Shown: one piece after another, positions 1 through 11,022 of the stretch | Numbering within the stretch: the first letter of the stretch is position 1 | Layout: each line of letters starts with the position of its first letter | Source: Diplosphaera chodatii | Lineage: Eukaryota; Chlorophyta; Trebouxiophyceae; Prasiolales; Stichococcaceae | DNA length: 64,000 nt | NCBI GenBank assembly: GCA_032358165.1 | Contig: JAALGY010000022.1 | Location: forward strand, 1 to 64,000 | Reading direction: 5' to 3' | Program-made: the position numbers and the translations under genes | Notes under the pieces: model-generated | Seen by the model: only the letters and a program-made list of their open reading frames with translations | What the model was told of the DNA's origin: nothing | The model's database searches: none

Positions 1-166
1 GCAAGATCTGCTTCCATCTACATGTGCAACTGTGCCAAATTGTGCACAGAGACCACCTTGCATATCCGCAAACTCTTCAATTGTAGTACTGCCAAGGTGT
101 CGCTTTTGAGCGCCGCAGCCCTTGGGACCAACTGGTCGGACACAGCTAGGGGTGGGTGGCGCGGCG

Positions 167-1609
167 ATGGACAAAGCATGCGAGGAGGCGCGCAATGGCA
201 ACATGGAGTACATCACGTCACTGGCCGAGCCTGACCTGGCGCGCCTGGTCGGCAAACGGGACGAGGACGGCCGGTCGCTGCTGCATGCCGCGGCGTCCGG
301 CGGCAGCGCTGCGCTTGTAAACTTCCTGATAGAGAAGGGCGCGGCCCCCAGCGTCAACCAGGCAGACGATGAGGTGTTGCTCAAACTCGCGTCGAACAAC
401 CAGATGTTCAGCTCGTGGATGTGGCAACACCTATATGGAGCCTCGTGTTAGTGGCCGGTGCCGGTGTAGCTAAGAGCATGGCCGCAGCGCTCCTGCACAT
501 TGCATATCCTGGATCGTATCAGCAGCTGATCGTCTGCAGGGCTGGACGCCGCTGCACTCAGCGGTCAGCGCGGGGCACGACCTGGTGGTGGAACGCCTCA
601 TCGGCGTGGACGCAGACGTCAATGCTGCGACGTCCGGCGGCCAGACGCCGCTGCACTATGCGGTGAGCTGCGGCTGTGCAACACCTCTTGTCCTACAGCT
701 GTGCTTGCCTGTCATAGACTCCATTGTGATGATCAGAGCGTTGGTTGACGAGCACCTTTTGCATCACACAACTCAGTATCACCCAGTTGACATGTCGACA
801 GACTTACAGTCAGCCATCCGGGAGCAGAGGCAGTACTTGAGACTGGCACACCACAGGCCAGCAAAGGCAGGACGGCGCTCATACCGCTGCTGCTGGAGCA
901 TGGTGCCCGCGCCGGCGCCAGGGACAGCCTCGGCAGCACGCCGCTGCACCGCGCAGCCGCCGCAGGCAAGGTGAGGACGATGTCATATGATAGGTAGCAA
1001 GTATCCAACCGCTTGCAGCTGCTCAAGTTCTGTACTGCGACTTCCAAGCTGGCAGGACGCTGCCACCCCCGGCTGCCAGCAGGGCAGCACATCTTGCACT
1101 GGCAGATCACGCTCAGAGTCCTGAGCTGTTCCGGCAGCATGCATTGGATGCTGGTAATCCATTGTGGAGGCGCTTGATGCAGGTGGAGGCCATCAAGGCG
1201 CTGCTCGGCAGACCTGGCGTGGATATCGACGCCCGAGACAAGCAGGGGCAGACGCCGCTGATGCTGGCGGTGCGTGCGCAGCAGCAGCAAGCCGCCCTGG
1301 CGCTGACGGCGGCAGGCGCCAGCCTGGACGTGAGCACCTCTCCGTAAACCCTGCATCTGTGCCATGGACAGGCGCTGGTTGCTCCCTGGCACCTGTCAGT
1401 CTGCTGGCATGTTGACAGCATGCAGATGCTGCCAGGGCGAGCAGCTGACTTGCGGTTGAGACGATATGATTGCCTTTGCATGCTATGCGTCACAGGCTGC
1501 GGACAGTGATGGCAAGACGCCGCTGGAGGAGGCCGAGCCAATCGGCAAGCTCAGGGACACCATGGCTGCTCTGGCGAATGGCAGCTTAGATGTTGACGAC
1601 ATCATGTGA
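167..1609 (+). CDS. PSMD10: Gankyrin-like ankyrin-repeat protein (26S proteasome regulatory subunit 10 homologue)
   Basis: Five exons join in phase: 167-373, 540-662, 857-970, 1183-1329 and 1496-1609, giving 234 residues, close to the usual ~226 of gankyrin. Tandem ankyrin units are visible as repeated TPLH-type cores: DGRSLLHAAA, GWTPLHSAV, GQTPLHYAV, STPLHRAAAAGK and GQTPLMLAV. The last exon supplies DGKTPLEEAEP and a short acidic tail before TGA. Gankyrin is known as a chaperone that binds the RPT3 ATPase during assembly of the proteasome base; that role is inferred from family resemblance. The start is the ATG at 167 because the first repeat follows directly. Introns are GT-AG and end in CTGCAG or CACAG. 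Another short ankyrin protein cannot be excluded, but length and repeat number favour PSMD10. Confidence 0.75.
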
Positions 1610-2001
1610 TTGCTGTGCAAGCGGCGGACACATCAGCAACATCAGTGGGTATCATGACACTGACGAATGTGGTCCGCGCGAGAGGATCGACCCGCATCTG
1701 TGAGCTGGGTGACAGCGTCAGCCTCTGCTGGAAGAGCTTTCCAGAGCAATGTTAGTTTATCATCTTCAGGTTGCCTTCAGCAGTAGAGGCTTGGTCCGAG
1801 TCTGTGTCCCTCAGTTTGTGAAACACTGTGTCACAGACTGTGAGACGGGTCTCAGCACCTACGCTGACTATTGCTGCCACAGAGCCCGTGTCGGGTTGCA
1901 GCAGGCCTGAAGTAGCTCAGCTGCTGCAATACTGGTCAATGTGCTGAACTAGTGGCTAACATGCAGCCACATCAAAACCCCGTGCGGACCTAGCCTATAC
2001 T
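1610..2001. other. Convergent intergenic stretch
   Basis: About 390 bases lie between the ends of the gankyrin-like and EIF1AD genes, which point towards each other. It presumably holds both 3' untranslated regions. I see no ORF, repeat or RNA gene in it. Confidence 0.5.
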
Positions 2002-2979
2002 CTACTGCTCGTCATCAGAAGTGTCGTCATCCGAGTAGGTGTACTCCCGGATGGGGCGGTTCGTGTTGGGCTGCAGCGGCGGCAAGTTTTCATCTGATGA
2101 GCTGTACTCGTCTGCATCCGCAATCACTCTTGTCTCGTGGTGCTCTGCCGGCAGCGCAGCGTGCAGCTCGTCCATCTGCAGGCCTGAGCAGGGACACACC
2201 GCACAGCGATTGTCAGGCATTTGGGGTGCTCTTTGCACAGCCTGAAGTGGAGAAGTTGCGATGGCACATACAACAGACATTATGCTCAATGCACCAAGTG
2301 AACAAATGACGCACCTCTGCCCTCATCTCTGCCCTCATCTGCCTCCTTGGTGGCTGCTGCTGCAAATGCCGCGGGCCTGCGGGTAACCTTGCAATGGTTG
2401 AAGTGCACAGTCATTACGGTCATCCGCCGCCTCAGCATCTTGGCATCTCACACGTTCCCTCGGGCCTCAGCAACACGTGCTGCGGCAACCCACCAGACGC
2501 CCTGCAGGGACTTGAGGTGACGGATGTCCTGCTCATACAGCACTGAAGTGATTGTTCCCGTCACGCTGTGCTGCGGGTCCACATCGCCGTGCTGGATAAT
2601 GAGGTAGCCGCCGCGCTTGATCCACAGCTTCTTGTTGAACTTGTTGGGCAGCACGCACAGCGTCTGCTCCCCACTTGGCAGCTTCACCTGTGCGTGGCAT
2701 GCGTGCGATTGTTCGAGAGCACCACATCTTGCATTGCGGCCAAAATGACATGCGAGAAAAATCGTTGGCTCTCGAAACAGACAACGTGCACAACCACGGG
2801 CGAGGTTACCCCATGACAGTACACTTACAAGATTGGCGCATGCAGCATGCAAGAAGGTGTCGGCATACCTCAATGAGATTGCTGCCACGGCTGCCAATGG
2901 CCTGCACGATCTGCTGGCCCTCTTGCGGCGCCTCCACGTGATGTACGGACTGTGTAACGTGCTTGCGCCACTTGCTCAT
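2002..2979 (-). CDS. EIF1AD: EIF1AD homologue (eIF1A-like S1 domain RNA-binding protein)
   Basis: Four minus-strand exons join in phase: 2979-2869, 2687-2494, 2376-2315 and 2183-2002, giving 182 residues. The N-terminus MSKWRKHVTQSVHHVEAP matches the family start. It is followed by the eIF1A-type OB fold with GQQIVQAIGSRGSNLIEV, then VLPNKFNKKLWIKRGGYLII, and then DIRHLKSLQGVWP. The tail is acidic and Ser-rich and ends NTNRPIREYTYSDDDTSDDEQ-like (about 1 kb of gene). In other eukaryotes EIF1AD is a nuclear and cytosolic RNA-binding protein linked to 40S maturation; that role is inferred here. The ATG at 2979 fits the conserved N-terminus. Introns are GT-AG. Nothing is missing relative to the family. 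Confidence 0.9.
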
Positions 2980-3133
2980 CGCCTATTCCGTTGCAAGCGC
3001 CATGTCGCCGTGATCTGCTGCTGCCTGCAGTCCTGGCTGAGATTGGCGACAGGAACGCTGGCTGTTCAGTGATGCACCAGACTCTCAGACCGCAAAGCCG
3101 AGAGCACGTTCAGGGGATGCTCCGTCAGATGGT

Positions 3134-3658
3134 TTGGATGATGCAGCGGGGTCGTGCGGAGCAGCGCAGTGCAGGCCGGTGCACGTCCAAGGAGGAGGTT
3201 CGTCAGCAGCAGATATCGCTGTGCCTGATGTACGTTGTCTGCTACCTCGGCTGGCACCTGAAATACAGACACAATTTGTGAGCAGATGCACGCAAACTCT
3301 TTGCATGGCAGGCCGCATGGCCGCTCCATGCGTCGTCAATTTTGTCTCCAAGCAATTAGTCATTGGACTTGTACAGTCGTGCGAGATCCCCCGCGATGCC
3401 GAAAGTGCGTCGGTGCCTCGGTGGTGCAAAACCTCCGCCAGGTCGTTGGCACATTTACAAGTCTACCTCCTCTGCCGCTTTCGCAGCGATCGGCCTAGAC
3501 TCGTTCCGCTGATTTATCATATCTGCTGTCCTGGTCGCTCATTTGACTTCGCACGTATACACAGACGCCAGCGCTACCAAGCGTGTGGCCAACCTGACCT
3601 TACACTGGCAGCCAAGTTGTGCAGCTGGCACGTGTCACACGGCGCCATGAGCAGCTGA
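3134..3658 (+). other. Unassigned open frame upstream of the kinase gene
   Basis: A frame without stops runs from about 3069 to 3658 on the plus strand, between the divergent EIF1AD and kinase genes. The translated sequence is rich in Cys, Arg and His and matches no family I know. It may be a chance frame in GC-rich DNA, a separate small gene, or 5' exons of the kinase. The rest of 2980-3917 shows nothing else and should contain both promoters. Confidence 0.15.
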
Positions 3659-3917
3659 GCAAAGCGTGTGCAGCCGTCATCGATCCGACACCCCAGCTTT
3701 GTATGTCAGGCTCATCACCGCGGCGGCACACGCTACAGCCTGCTGCATCACCCAGCAGGACGATACGTTGATGATATTCGGCAACAGCGCAGAGCAGATC
3801 TGCTTTGCACAGGGCCAACCCGTCTGTGCACTGCACGGCCGCTGTCAGACCCAGCGGCTGCCGCGATGCAGTCGCAGCAACAGAACCCCGTGAAGTGTGC
3901 TGGGCGTTGGGCATAGC

Positions 3918-6900
3918 ATGGCAGCGGACATCCACACTGTCAGGCCGGTCATGGCCATGCCTGGCGTCCCGCGTCGCCCGACGCAGCCACTCGCCATCAA
4001 TGAAACCCGGCTGCCGCTGTCAGCGCTGCCGGCAGCCTCCGACGCAGTGCAGATGTCCAGATCAGCCGGCGCACTGGGTTCGCTGGCATGCGCGGAGTCC
4101 AGCTCGCCACCAGATGCAGCGCCGCCAGTGGCGCGCACCAGGTATGTGTGTGAGAGGCTGCATCCGGCATCCCTGCCATTCATTCAGGTGTTGCCCAGTC
4201 CCAGATCAGCTAGCTGCGCTCTCCTTGCTTGCCTCAGCTTCGAGGCACAGCGCGAGCGGCAGTCGGAGGAGCGGGAGATCAACAAGGCCACACGGAGAAA
4301 GCTTGTGCACGACCCGTCCCTCTTCTTCGACATCTTGGGCGAAGGCAAGTGTCACAGAAGCCCCTCGATGAGGACGGCACTCCCGGGCTGCACTCTCCGT
4401 GCTTTCGTGGTGGATTTCTGAGGGAATCCCGCCGCCCGGCTGAGGGTTGTCACTGTCACAAGCAGGCGACTGCGGGGTGCGGGATGCGAAGATGAAGCGT
4501 GTGGCGTCGGACCAGCGACTGAAGGACATGGCGTCCGCCAACAGCCTGGCCAGCAGCAGCGAGCTTGGCGGCAGCACCGGCAACCTTGCCGCGCTGGTCA
4601 GCAGCAGCAGTGGCCACCTCGGCTTCGCTATGGACGGCCACTCGGTGATCCCATGCTGCTGCCTCAGCTGTGATGCTTGGCGCGAGTGCAGCAGAGCGCA
4701 CGTCGGTATTTGCAGCACGTGTGCGGGTGCAGTCTGGCTGTAGTACCACTGTCACACCCAGCTTATGAGCCTTGTTATCGGTTCCAGCAGGATGGCGACC
4801 TGCGGTCAGATGGCGGTCTGTCGGGTGATGCGCCGCTGCAGGACGCGGACGCCAGCAAGCTGCTGCGTCAGCTGTGCGGCGACATGTACATCGACGCCTC
4901 GCAGCTGGACAAGATCGTGAGTTCTGGTCTGCTGCCAGCTTGCGGGTGTGTACGATTGTGCAGCCAGTTGGTGCACGGACAGCCTCCTAAGAGCGGGGTG
5001 CTAGGTTGTGTCAATGTATTGCAGCCTTAAGCAGCTAAGTAGCAGGACAACTTGCCTTCGGCATGCAGGAGCCGCTGGGCCAGGGCGCATTTGCGACGGT
5101 GCAGAAATGCCGGCTGCGACGGCCGGCGCCACAGCAGCAGCGGTTGCCGCCGCCCGGCCCCAGGGCCTCCCCCGGCCGCGTGCTGCTTGGCCGCACGCCA
5201 TCCTTCCGCAAGCAGTCAGTCAGCCGCTCGAGGGTGAGTGCAGTTCAAAGTTCTTGGTCCTTGGAAAGCTTCCTCAATCATGGTCATGTCCCAGCCTCGC
5301 CCAAACATGGCTTTGGTGCTGGACAGGCACCAAAGTGTGTCTGTCGTGGCTGCTGTGCTGCTATGCAAGGCAATGCACTCTGCATATACGTTCTGCATAG
5401 CTGCTGCACAGAAGGGGCCTGCGAGTATTCAAGCAGATACTACGCTACACCAGCAGTGCAACCTGTAAATCCGACCTGTTCTTGCGACTGCGGCAGGAGG
5501 GCAGCAAGGGGGAGCTGGTGGCTGTCAAGCAGCTCAAGCCGGCGGTGCTGGGCAACGAGACCGAGCTGCACGGCTTCATTGCAGAGACCGATGGTGCGCC
5601 CACAGATGCCGCTGGCAGCTGGTGTGATGTCCTGCCGCCATCGCCACATGACATTCGGTGTGCTGCTGACACGACGGCTCACATGGGGTGTCTGCGTGCC
5701 ACAGTGCTGCGGCGGCTGCGGCACCCGTCAATCGTGGAGTTCAAGGGCGTGGGCGCGATGCGCAACGACAGCGCTGATGCGATGCGGCGCTCCATGTTTC
5801 TGGTTCAGGTACTAGCAACGAACGGAGCTTGGCATCTGCTTACTCCAGCCATACTGCTGGGTGGGAGGTTGCTGTTGAGGGGATACATGGGTGCACCAGT
5901 CGACCACTGACCACTGCATGCTGTGGAGAAGCATGGCCAGCACTCCCTGCTGCATGTCAAACCCTGCGCTTCACATCATAGTGTATCAAACAAACACCTG
6001 GGCATCCTCGTTGCAGGAGCTGATGGCTGGCGGCACGCTGAAGGCGCTGCTGGTGGATGCATACTACTCCACCTCCGACACCCGCCTCTTCAGCCGCATG
6101 GTGTGCACCCTTGGTCCTTTCTGCAGATACCTCAGTCGCTAACGGGCTCATTCAGTGTGAGGCCAACGATCAACATATATTGCTTGTTGCTGCGCGAGGC
6201 AGTTGCTCCAGGCACCGAGTGGTCTTGCTGTGAGCACTGGGTATGAACCTAATGTTTGTTCCGCCCTGCAGGATGCGCTGCGTTGGGCGCTGCAGATTGC
6301 TGAGGCGCTGGCGTACCTGCACCAGTTCTCGCCCCTGATCGTGCACCGCGACCTGAAGCTGGAGAACATCCTGCTTACGTCCCCCATCCCCGCGCGCGCC
6401 GACGCCAAGCTCGCCGACTTCGGGCTGCACAAGATGATCAAGGTGCGCTCTTGTCATGGCAGGAATACCTCATTCAGTGATTGAACGCTGTGCTCTCGAT
6501 GTTGAACATAGTGCTCAGCGTTGCTGCTGTTTCCCTGCAGGACGTGGCGTCGGGCGTGCCGATGGCGCAGAGCACGGAGCAGCTGCAGGTGCTGCTGAAG
6601 GACATGGGGTTTGAGCAGACGACGCCCCGCGAGGTGGCGCAGCACCAGCAGCAGGCAGCTTTTGGGGGCCCAGAGCCAGTAGGGCAGGAAACCAGCAGAC
6701 CAGGCGAGCTGCGCGCCGGCGAGTCCGGGGACTTGTATGCATCAGAGGACGGGCGGCGGTCGTCGGACCTGATGTTCGGGCCACTGATGGTGCCGGCCGC
6801 CGCTGAGCAGCGGCCGCTGGCAGCGGCTACAGCAGCGGCAGACAGCACACAGCCTCGAGGGGACAGTGCGCCTGGTCGGCCACCCATCACCAGCCCAGCT

Positions 6901-9900
6901 GATGTGGATAGCAGGTCCACTGCACTGCCTCTGCCCAGCTCCTTACAGCAGTCGCCGCCGCAGACGCCACGGCACTCACACCCGCACAGCAGCCCAGCAG
7001 CAGATGCCGAGGCACAGGGTGCAGCTGTACAGCCAGCACCCAGCTCAGACGAGCCGGCTGCACGGGCGGACCCATTGGGAGCCGTGCACAGCAGTTTACC
7101 GCAGCCAGCATCACGCTTATGGCAGCGGCAGCAGCAGCAGCAGCCAGAGCGGGAGCAGCAGCAGCAGCAGATATGGAGGCGGTGGTCGGAGAGCAACGTG
7201 TGCGACACATCGCAGCAGGCCGTCGGGCGCCTGCTGCCAGCTATAGTGGCTTCCCCTTTTCAGGTGTCTCACATCAGATTCGATGCAAAGCACACCAAGC
7301 CCGTCTGAGTGTCGTGCGATGGCACGGCTCGCATCCTGATATATTTGGGCCAGGAGACGTCCGCAGCGTTCAGCCTGTGGTACCACGTCCAAAGATCAAC
7401 AATACATGACAAATCCCACCATTGATTAGGCACCGGGCGCGGTGTCCTTCCAGCCGACGCCGCCGCGGCCGGTTGCGTTTGCAGCGGAGGCGCTGCGGCT
7501 CGACGGCAGCGCGCAGCTCGTGGGGCAGCTGCCCCTGGGGCAGGCCTCGGTGCTGGGGGGCGCCACCGCCCGCCGCTCCAACAGCGGCCCGCTGTCCAAA
7601 CACATGATGCGGGTGAGCTACCAAACCCAAGACTCGTGACCCTGTGCGCCTTTCTGCTGACACACTTTAGGCAAACAACCATGGGATGCCGGTGGGAGTG
7701 CCGTGCCAAGTGTCCAAAGTGTTGATCCGTCAGAAATGACAAGCCTGTCGGCATCCTCCTGATGCAACTCTTCTGCACAAGTGGTAAGGACATGCACTTC
7801 AGTTCGTGGTCACTGATGAACTCCATGCTGGGGTGCAGGCGGCGGTGGCGGCGCAGCCGGCGCAGGGGGCGCCGCCGTGCCTGGCCACCAAGTCGATGGG
7901 GGTGCTGGACCGGGGGGAGGAGCGGGGCCCCGCAGCCCGCCTGCCCCCGCTGCCCCGCGGCAGCGGCGTCGCCCAGCGCCTGCGCGGCATCAGGTGCGGC
8001 CACGCCCGACGTGTTAGCTGCGCACATGACCAGCTGCCACTTGCAAGACCGCCTGTTCACAGGCCTGAGTGATCAGCAAATGGCCAAATTTGTGGGGCAT
8101 GTTGGAGGGTGTCCTCGCGTGAGATCTTCTTGGTCTTGAGTGCCATCGCTGATAATTTGCTGTTGCACCTGGAACATGAAGGGTGTGTAAGACCCAGACC
8201 ATGGCATGCGCAGGATGGTGTCGCAGCAGCTGGACGAGTTTGCCGGGTCAGCGCACGCGCGGCAGGCGGCCGTCAACGCGGGCACCGCAGCCAAGCTGCG
8301 CGAGAGCCGCATCTCTGGCGTCGAAGACGCCGTGGCCGCCATCGGCAGCTCGGCCAAGGGTGACTCCGGCGCGGGTGCCGCCGGCGCCACCACCAGCACC
8401 GCAGCGGCCACCAGCAGCCGGCGAAGCGGCAGCGTGCACGGCAGCGTGCAGGCGCTGCTGGCTCTGGTGAGATGACGGCAGGGTCAGGCGATAGCCACTC
8501 TCTCCCCTCCTCTTCTCGTCAGATGTGGGACACCAGTGCCCCTGCCCATGATGCAGCTGACTGCATGGTAAGCGCTGCTGCTGTTGAAGTCTGTGTCCGA
8601 CTGCAACACTGCCGCCACGATACTCTGCAGGTGACGTCCCGGAAGAGCACGCGGCGCACCTCGGTCAGCAGCGACAACGACTCGCCCAGCAACGCGCGCA
8701 GCGCCACGCGCCGCACCAGCCACGCGATGATGGCGCAGCTGAAGAAGGTGTGCCAGCACGCTGCTGTGTGTGCGTGTGCTCGAGCATTTCTCAGCACAGT
8801 GCCAGCAGCTCCATGGTTTCTGAAGCACCACAGCTACACCGCAGCTGCAGGCCTTGCTGGTATCACCTGGCTCATCTTCGTATGTGCAGTCGCGTGGGGC
8901 ATCCCAGCTACACATGTATACAGATGAGAGGCCCATGGTCACACCTAACAAATGTTGATCTGGCATGGTAAGAACTGGCAGTTGGGAGATACACCACAAG
9001 TGGCGAGCCAAGGTCAGTACGCTTCAGGGAAGAACGCCACCCCACTTCTCCATGGCTGCTGCAGCTCACGCCAGCGCTGTTCCGCAGGTGTCGCTGGCGC
9101 GGGCCAGCTGCGGGTACTCGTCGGACGCCAACAACGACGGCAGCGTGCACCTGGCGCAGGCCAACATGGCGTACCGCATGACGGGCCAAACTGGCAGCCT
9201 GTGCTACATGGCCCCCGAGGTGTTTCCTTTCCCTTGCTTTCAGTGATGGCTCATGCATGTTCCTCTTTTTCTGTGTTTCACAAGTCGGAACTGCTTGTTC
9301 GTCTGGCACTACCCACATCACTCGGGAGCATGCTTGCTGCGCACTGCAGGTGTATCTGCGCTTCAGATCAGAGCGCTGTGATGGCTGACGGTTGACTTCA
9401 AGTAACAGACGGCCTTGCCATCCCAGCCCTATACATCATGGCATGTAGCACAAGGTGCAGGTGACTCTGATAATGCGTCTGATACGCCCCGCTTGCAGGT
9501 GCTGCGCGGCACCTTCTACAACGAGAAGGTGGACGTGTTCTCGCTCGGCATCGTCATGTGGGAGCTGCTATCCTACACGCCCACCATCGCCATCGTCGCA
9601 GGCGAAGGTGCCGCACACCCTGCAGCATGTCGCCTCATCCAGTCTGATCGCCACATCATGCGCTGTTGTCATTGGATGCCCCCTTCTGTCCTTCCATGCC
9701 CACCTGGCATGACAATGGCAAACCTGCTGTGACCCAGAGCTTGCTGCAAGTTGCGGTTCTCCTATCGAAAGGCACGGCAGGTTCAAATGTACACACAAGT
9801 GTGCTTGCCGCGCAGACATGGTGGACCGGGTGTTCCAGTATGCGGAGAGGGTGGCGAGCGGCTTCCGGCAGTGCCTGCCCGGCGACTGGCCGCCCGAGGT

Positions 9901-10390
9901 GCGCGCCCTCATCGCCGACTGCTGGCAGTCCAACCCCATCGCCCGCCCCTCCGCCGCCAAGGTGAGGCATCCAAGGCCGTCAGCATGTAGCCTCTGTGTC
10001 GTGCGAGCAAGCGTCTGACGCTGAGCTGCAGGCCTGCTGCAGCGTGACTGCCTGGCGTGCTATGGCCTGGGCGTTGCCTTCAATGTAAATACATTGCAGG
10101 CTGCCAAGCTTCGTCTGTCAGGTGGTGCTTCCTAGCTGCTCACGGTGGTGGGTCCATCCAACTCATCTGGTGACAAGGATTGTGCAAAGCCCAAAAATGC
10201 CGTGCTGGACATGCAGGTCGCCAAGCGGCTGCGGGCGATGCACGAGGCCGGGCTGCCCAGGCAGTGGGACGAGCGGGACATGCGCGAGCGGCGGGCAGCC
10301 GCGGACCAGCGCCGAGAGCGCGGCGGCTGCTGCAGCTGCTTCGGCGGCGCCCGCGGCGGGAGCGCCAACCCGCAGCAGTACTGGGAGTGA
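3918..10390 (+). CDS. Plant-type TKL Ser/Thr/Tyr protein kinase with giant activation-segment insert
   Basis: This is a multi-exon gene of roughly 1,100 residues. I start at ATG 3918; upstream in-frame starts are not ATG. A Ser/Ala-rich N-terminal region (3918-4925) precedes the kinase domain. Visible motifs are the glycine loop [11 protein letters not shown] (~5070), VAVKQLK (~5518), [12 protein letters not shown] (~5720), [12 protein letters not shown] (~6018), the catalytic loop [12 protein letters not shown] (~6340), ADFGLHKM (~6414), [10 protein letters not shown] (~9190), [13 protein letters not shown] (~9530) and the subdomain XI segment [11 protein letters not shown] (~9930). All catalytic residues are present, so it should be active. 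Between DFG and APE lie exons 6541-7263, 7430-7612, 7839-7993, 8214-8466, 8631-8747 and 9088-9219, which add about 500 Ser/Gln/Ala-rich residues. The C-terminus carries a CCSC cluster, a possible S-acylation site. One intron (4345-4465) has a GC donor. MAPKKK-like and TKL groupings were considered; TKL fits best. Confidence 0.85.
7121..7170 (+). repeat. CAG/GCA trinucleotide-rich tract coding for Gln/Glu
   Basis: Two short runs of GCA/CAG triplets sit within the kinase activation-segment insert and encode Gln with interspersed Arg and Glu. This is an imperfect coding microsatellite, a likely site of length variation between strains. Confidence 0.7.
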
Positions 10391-11022
10391 GGGCCGCAGT
10401 GGCGCACAGCCAGCAGTGGCGAGGGAGCAACACGCCGCTGCGTAGGCCGCTCGAACTGCTGCTCGACGGTTAGGCAGCACGGACAGCTGCTGCACGCCGG
10501 TGTGACAGCGTGCAGCAATGGGGCCCCATGGGACATCAAGTCGTCGCGAGATGCATGCTCTAACTGAGCAGCAATAACTATCAACATTCTTGCCCCGTGG
10601 TCCGAGCCGGACGGCTCAGAGGAAAGACGTGCAGCCCACCATGTGTATGGCATGCGTTCTAAGACATTCATATCGTTTGATTAAGAACTGGAGTAGGCAA
10701 AGGCGACCGGCACCGCGAATGGGGGCCAGTACGATTTGAAGGATGTTGACTCGCATGGCATGTCCTGCCTGCTGGGCACCATGTGACAACCTCGCACCTG
10801 GGATTCGAAGCGCTGCACATCAGTGTACAGAATGTTTTGTAGTATCACTGGAGGGTGCACCCTTTACAGACAGCATTGGTTTCTGGTTTGAGTGCTTTCA
10901 ACCCATGTCCTTGATATGCCGTGAATCAGCTGGAACAGATTGCACTTCTGTTTGTGGTGAATTTCCTGAGGTGTGACAACGATACCACGTCGGCAGTATG
11001 CTGCCATAGTAGCAGGAGAGGG
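10391..11022. other. Convergent intergenic stretch
   Basis: This is the region between the 3' ends of the TKL kinase and PsbP genes. I find no credible exon, repeat or RNA gene. It should hold both 3' untranslated regions. Confidence 0.5.

Noticed and set aside
10795..10825. GGATTCGAAGC, reminiscent of a tRNA T-loop
   Set aside because: The flanks do not pair as a T-arm and no anticodon or acceptor stem is present.
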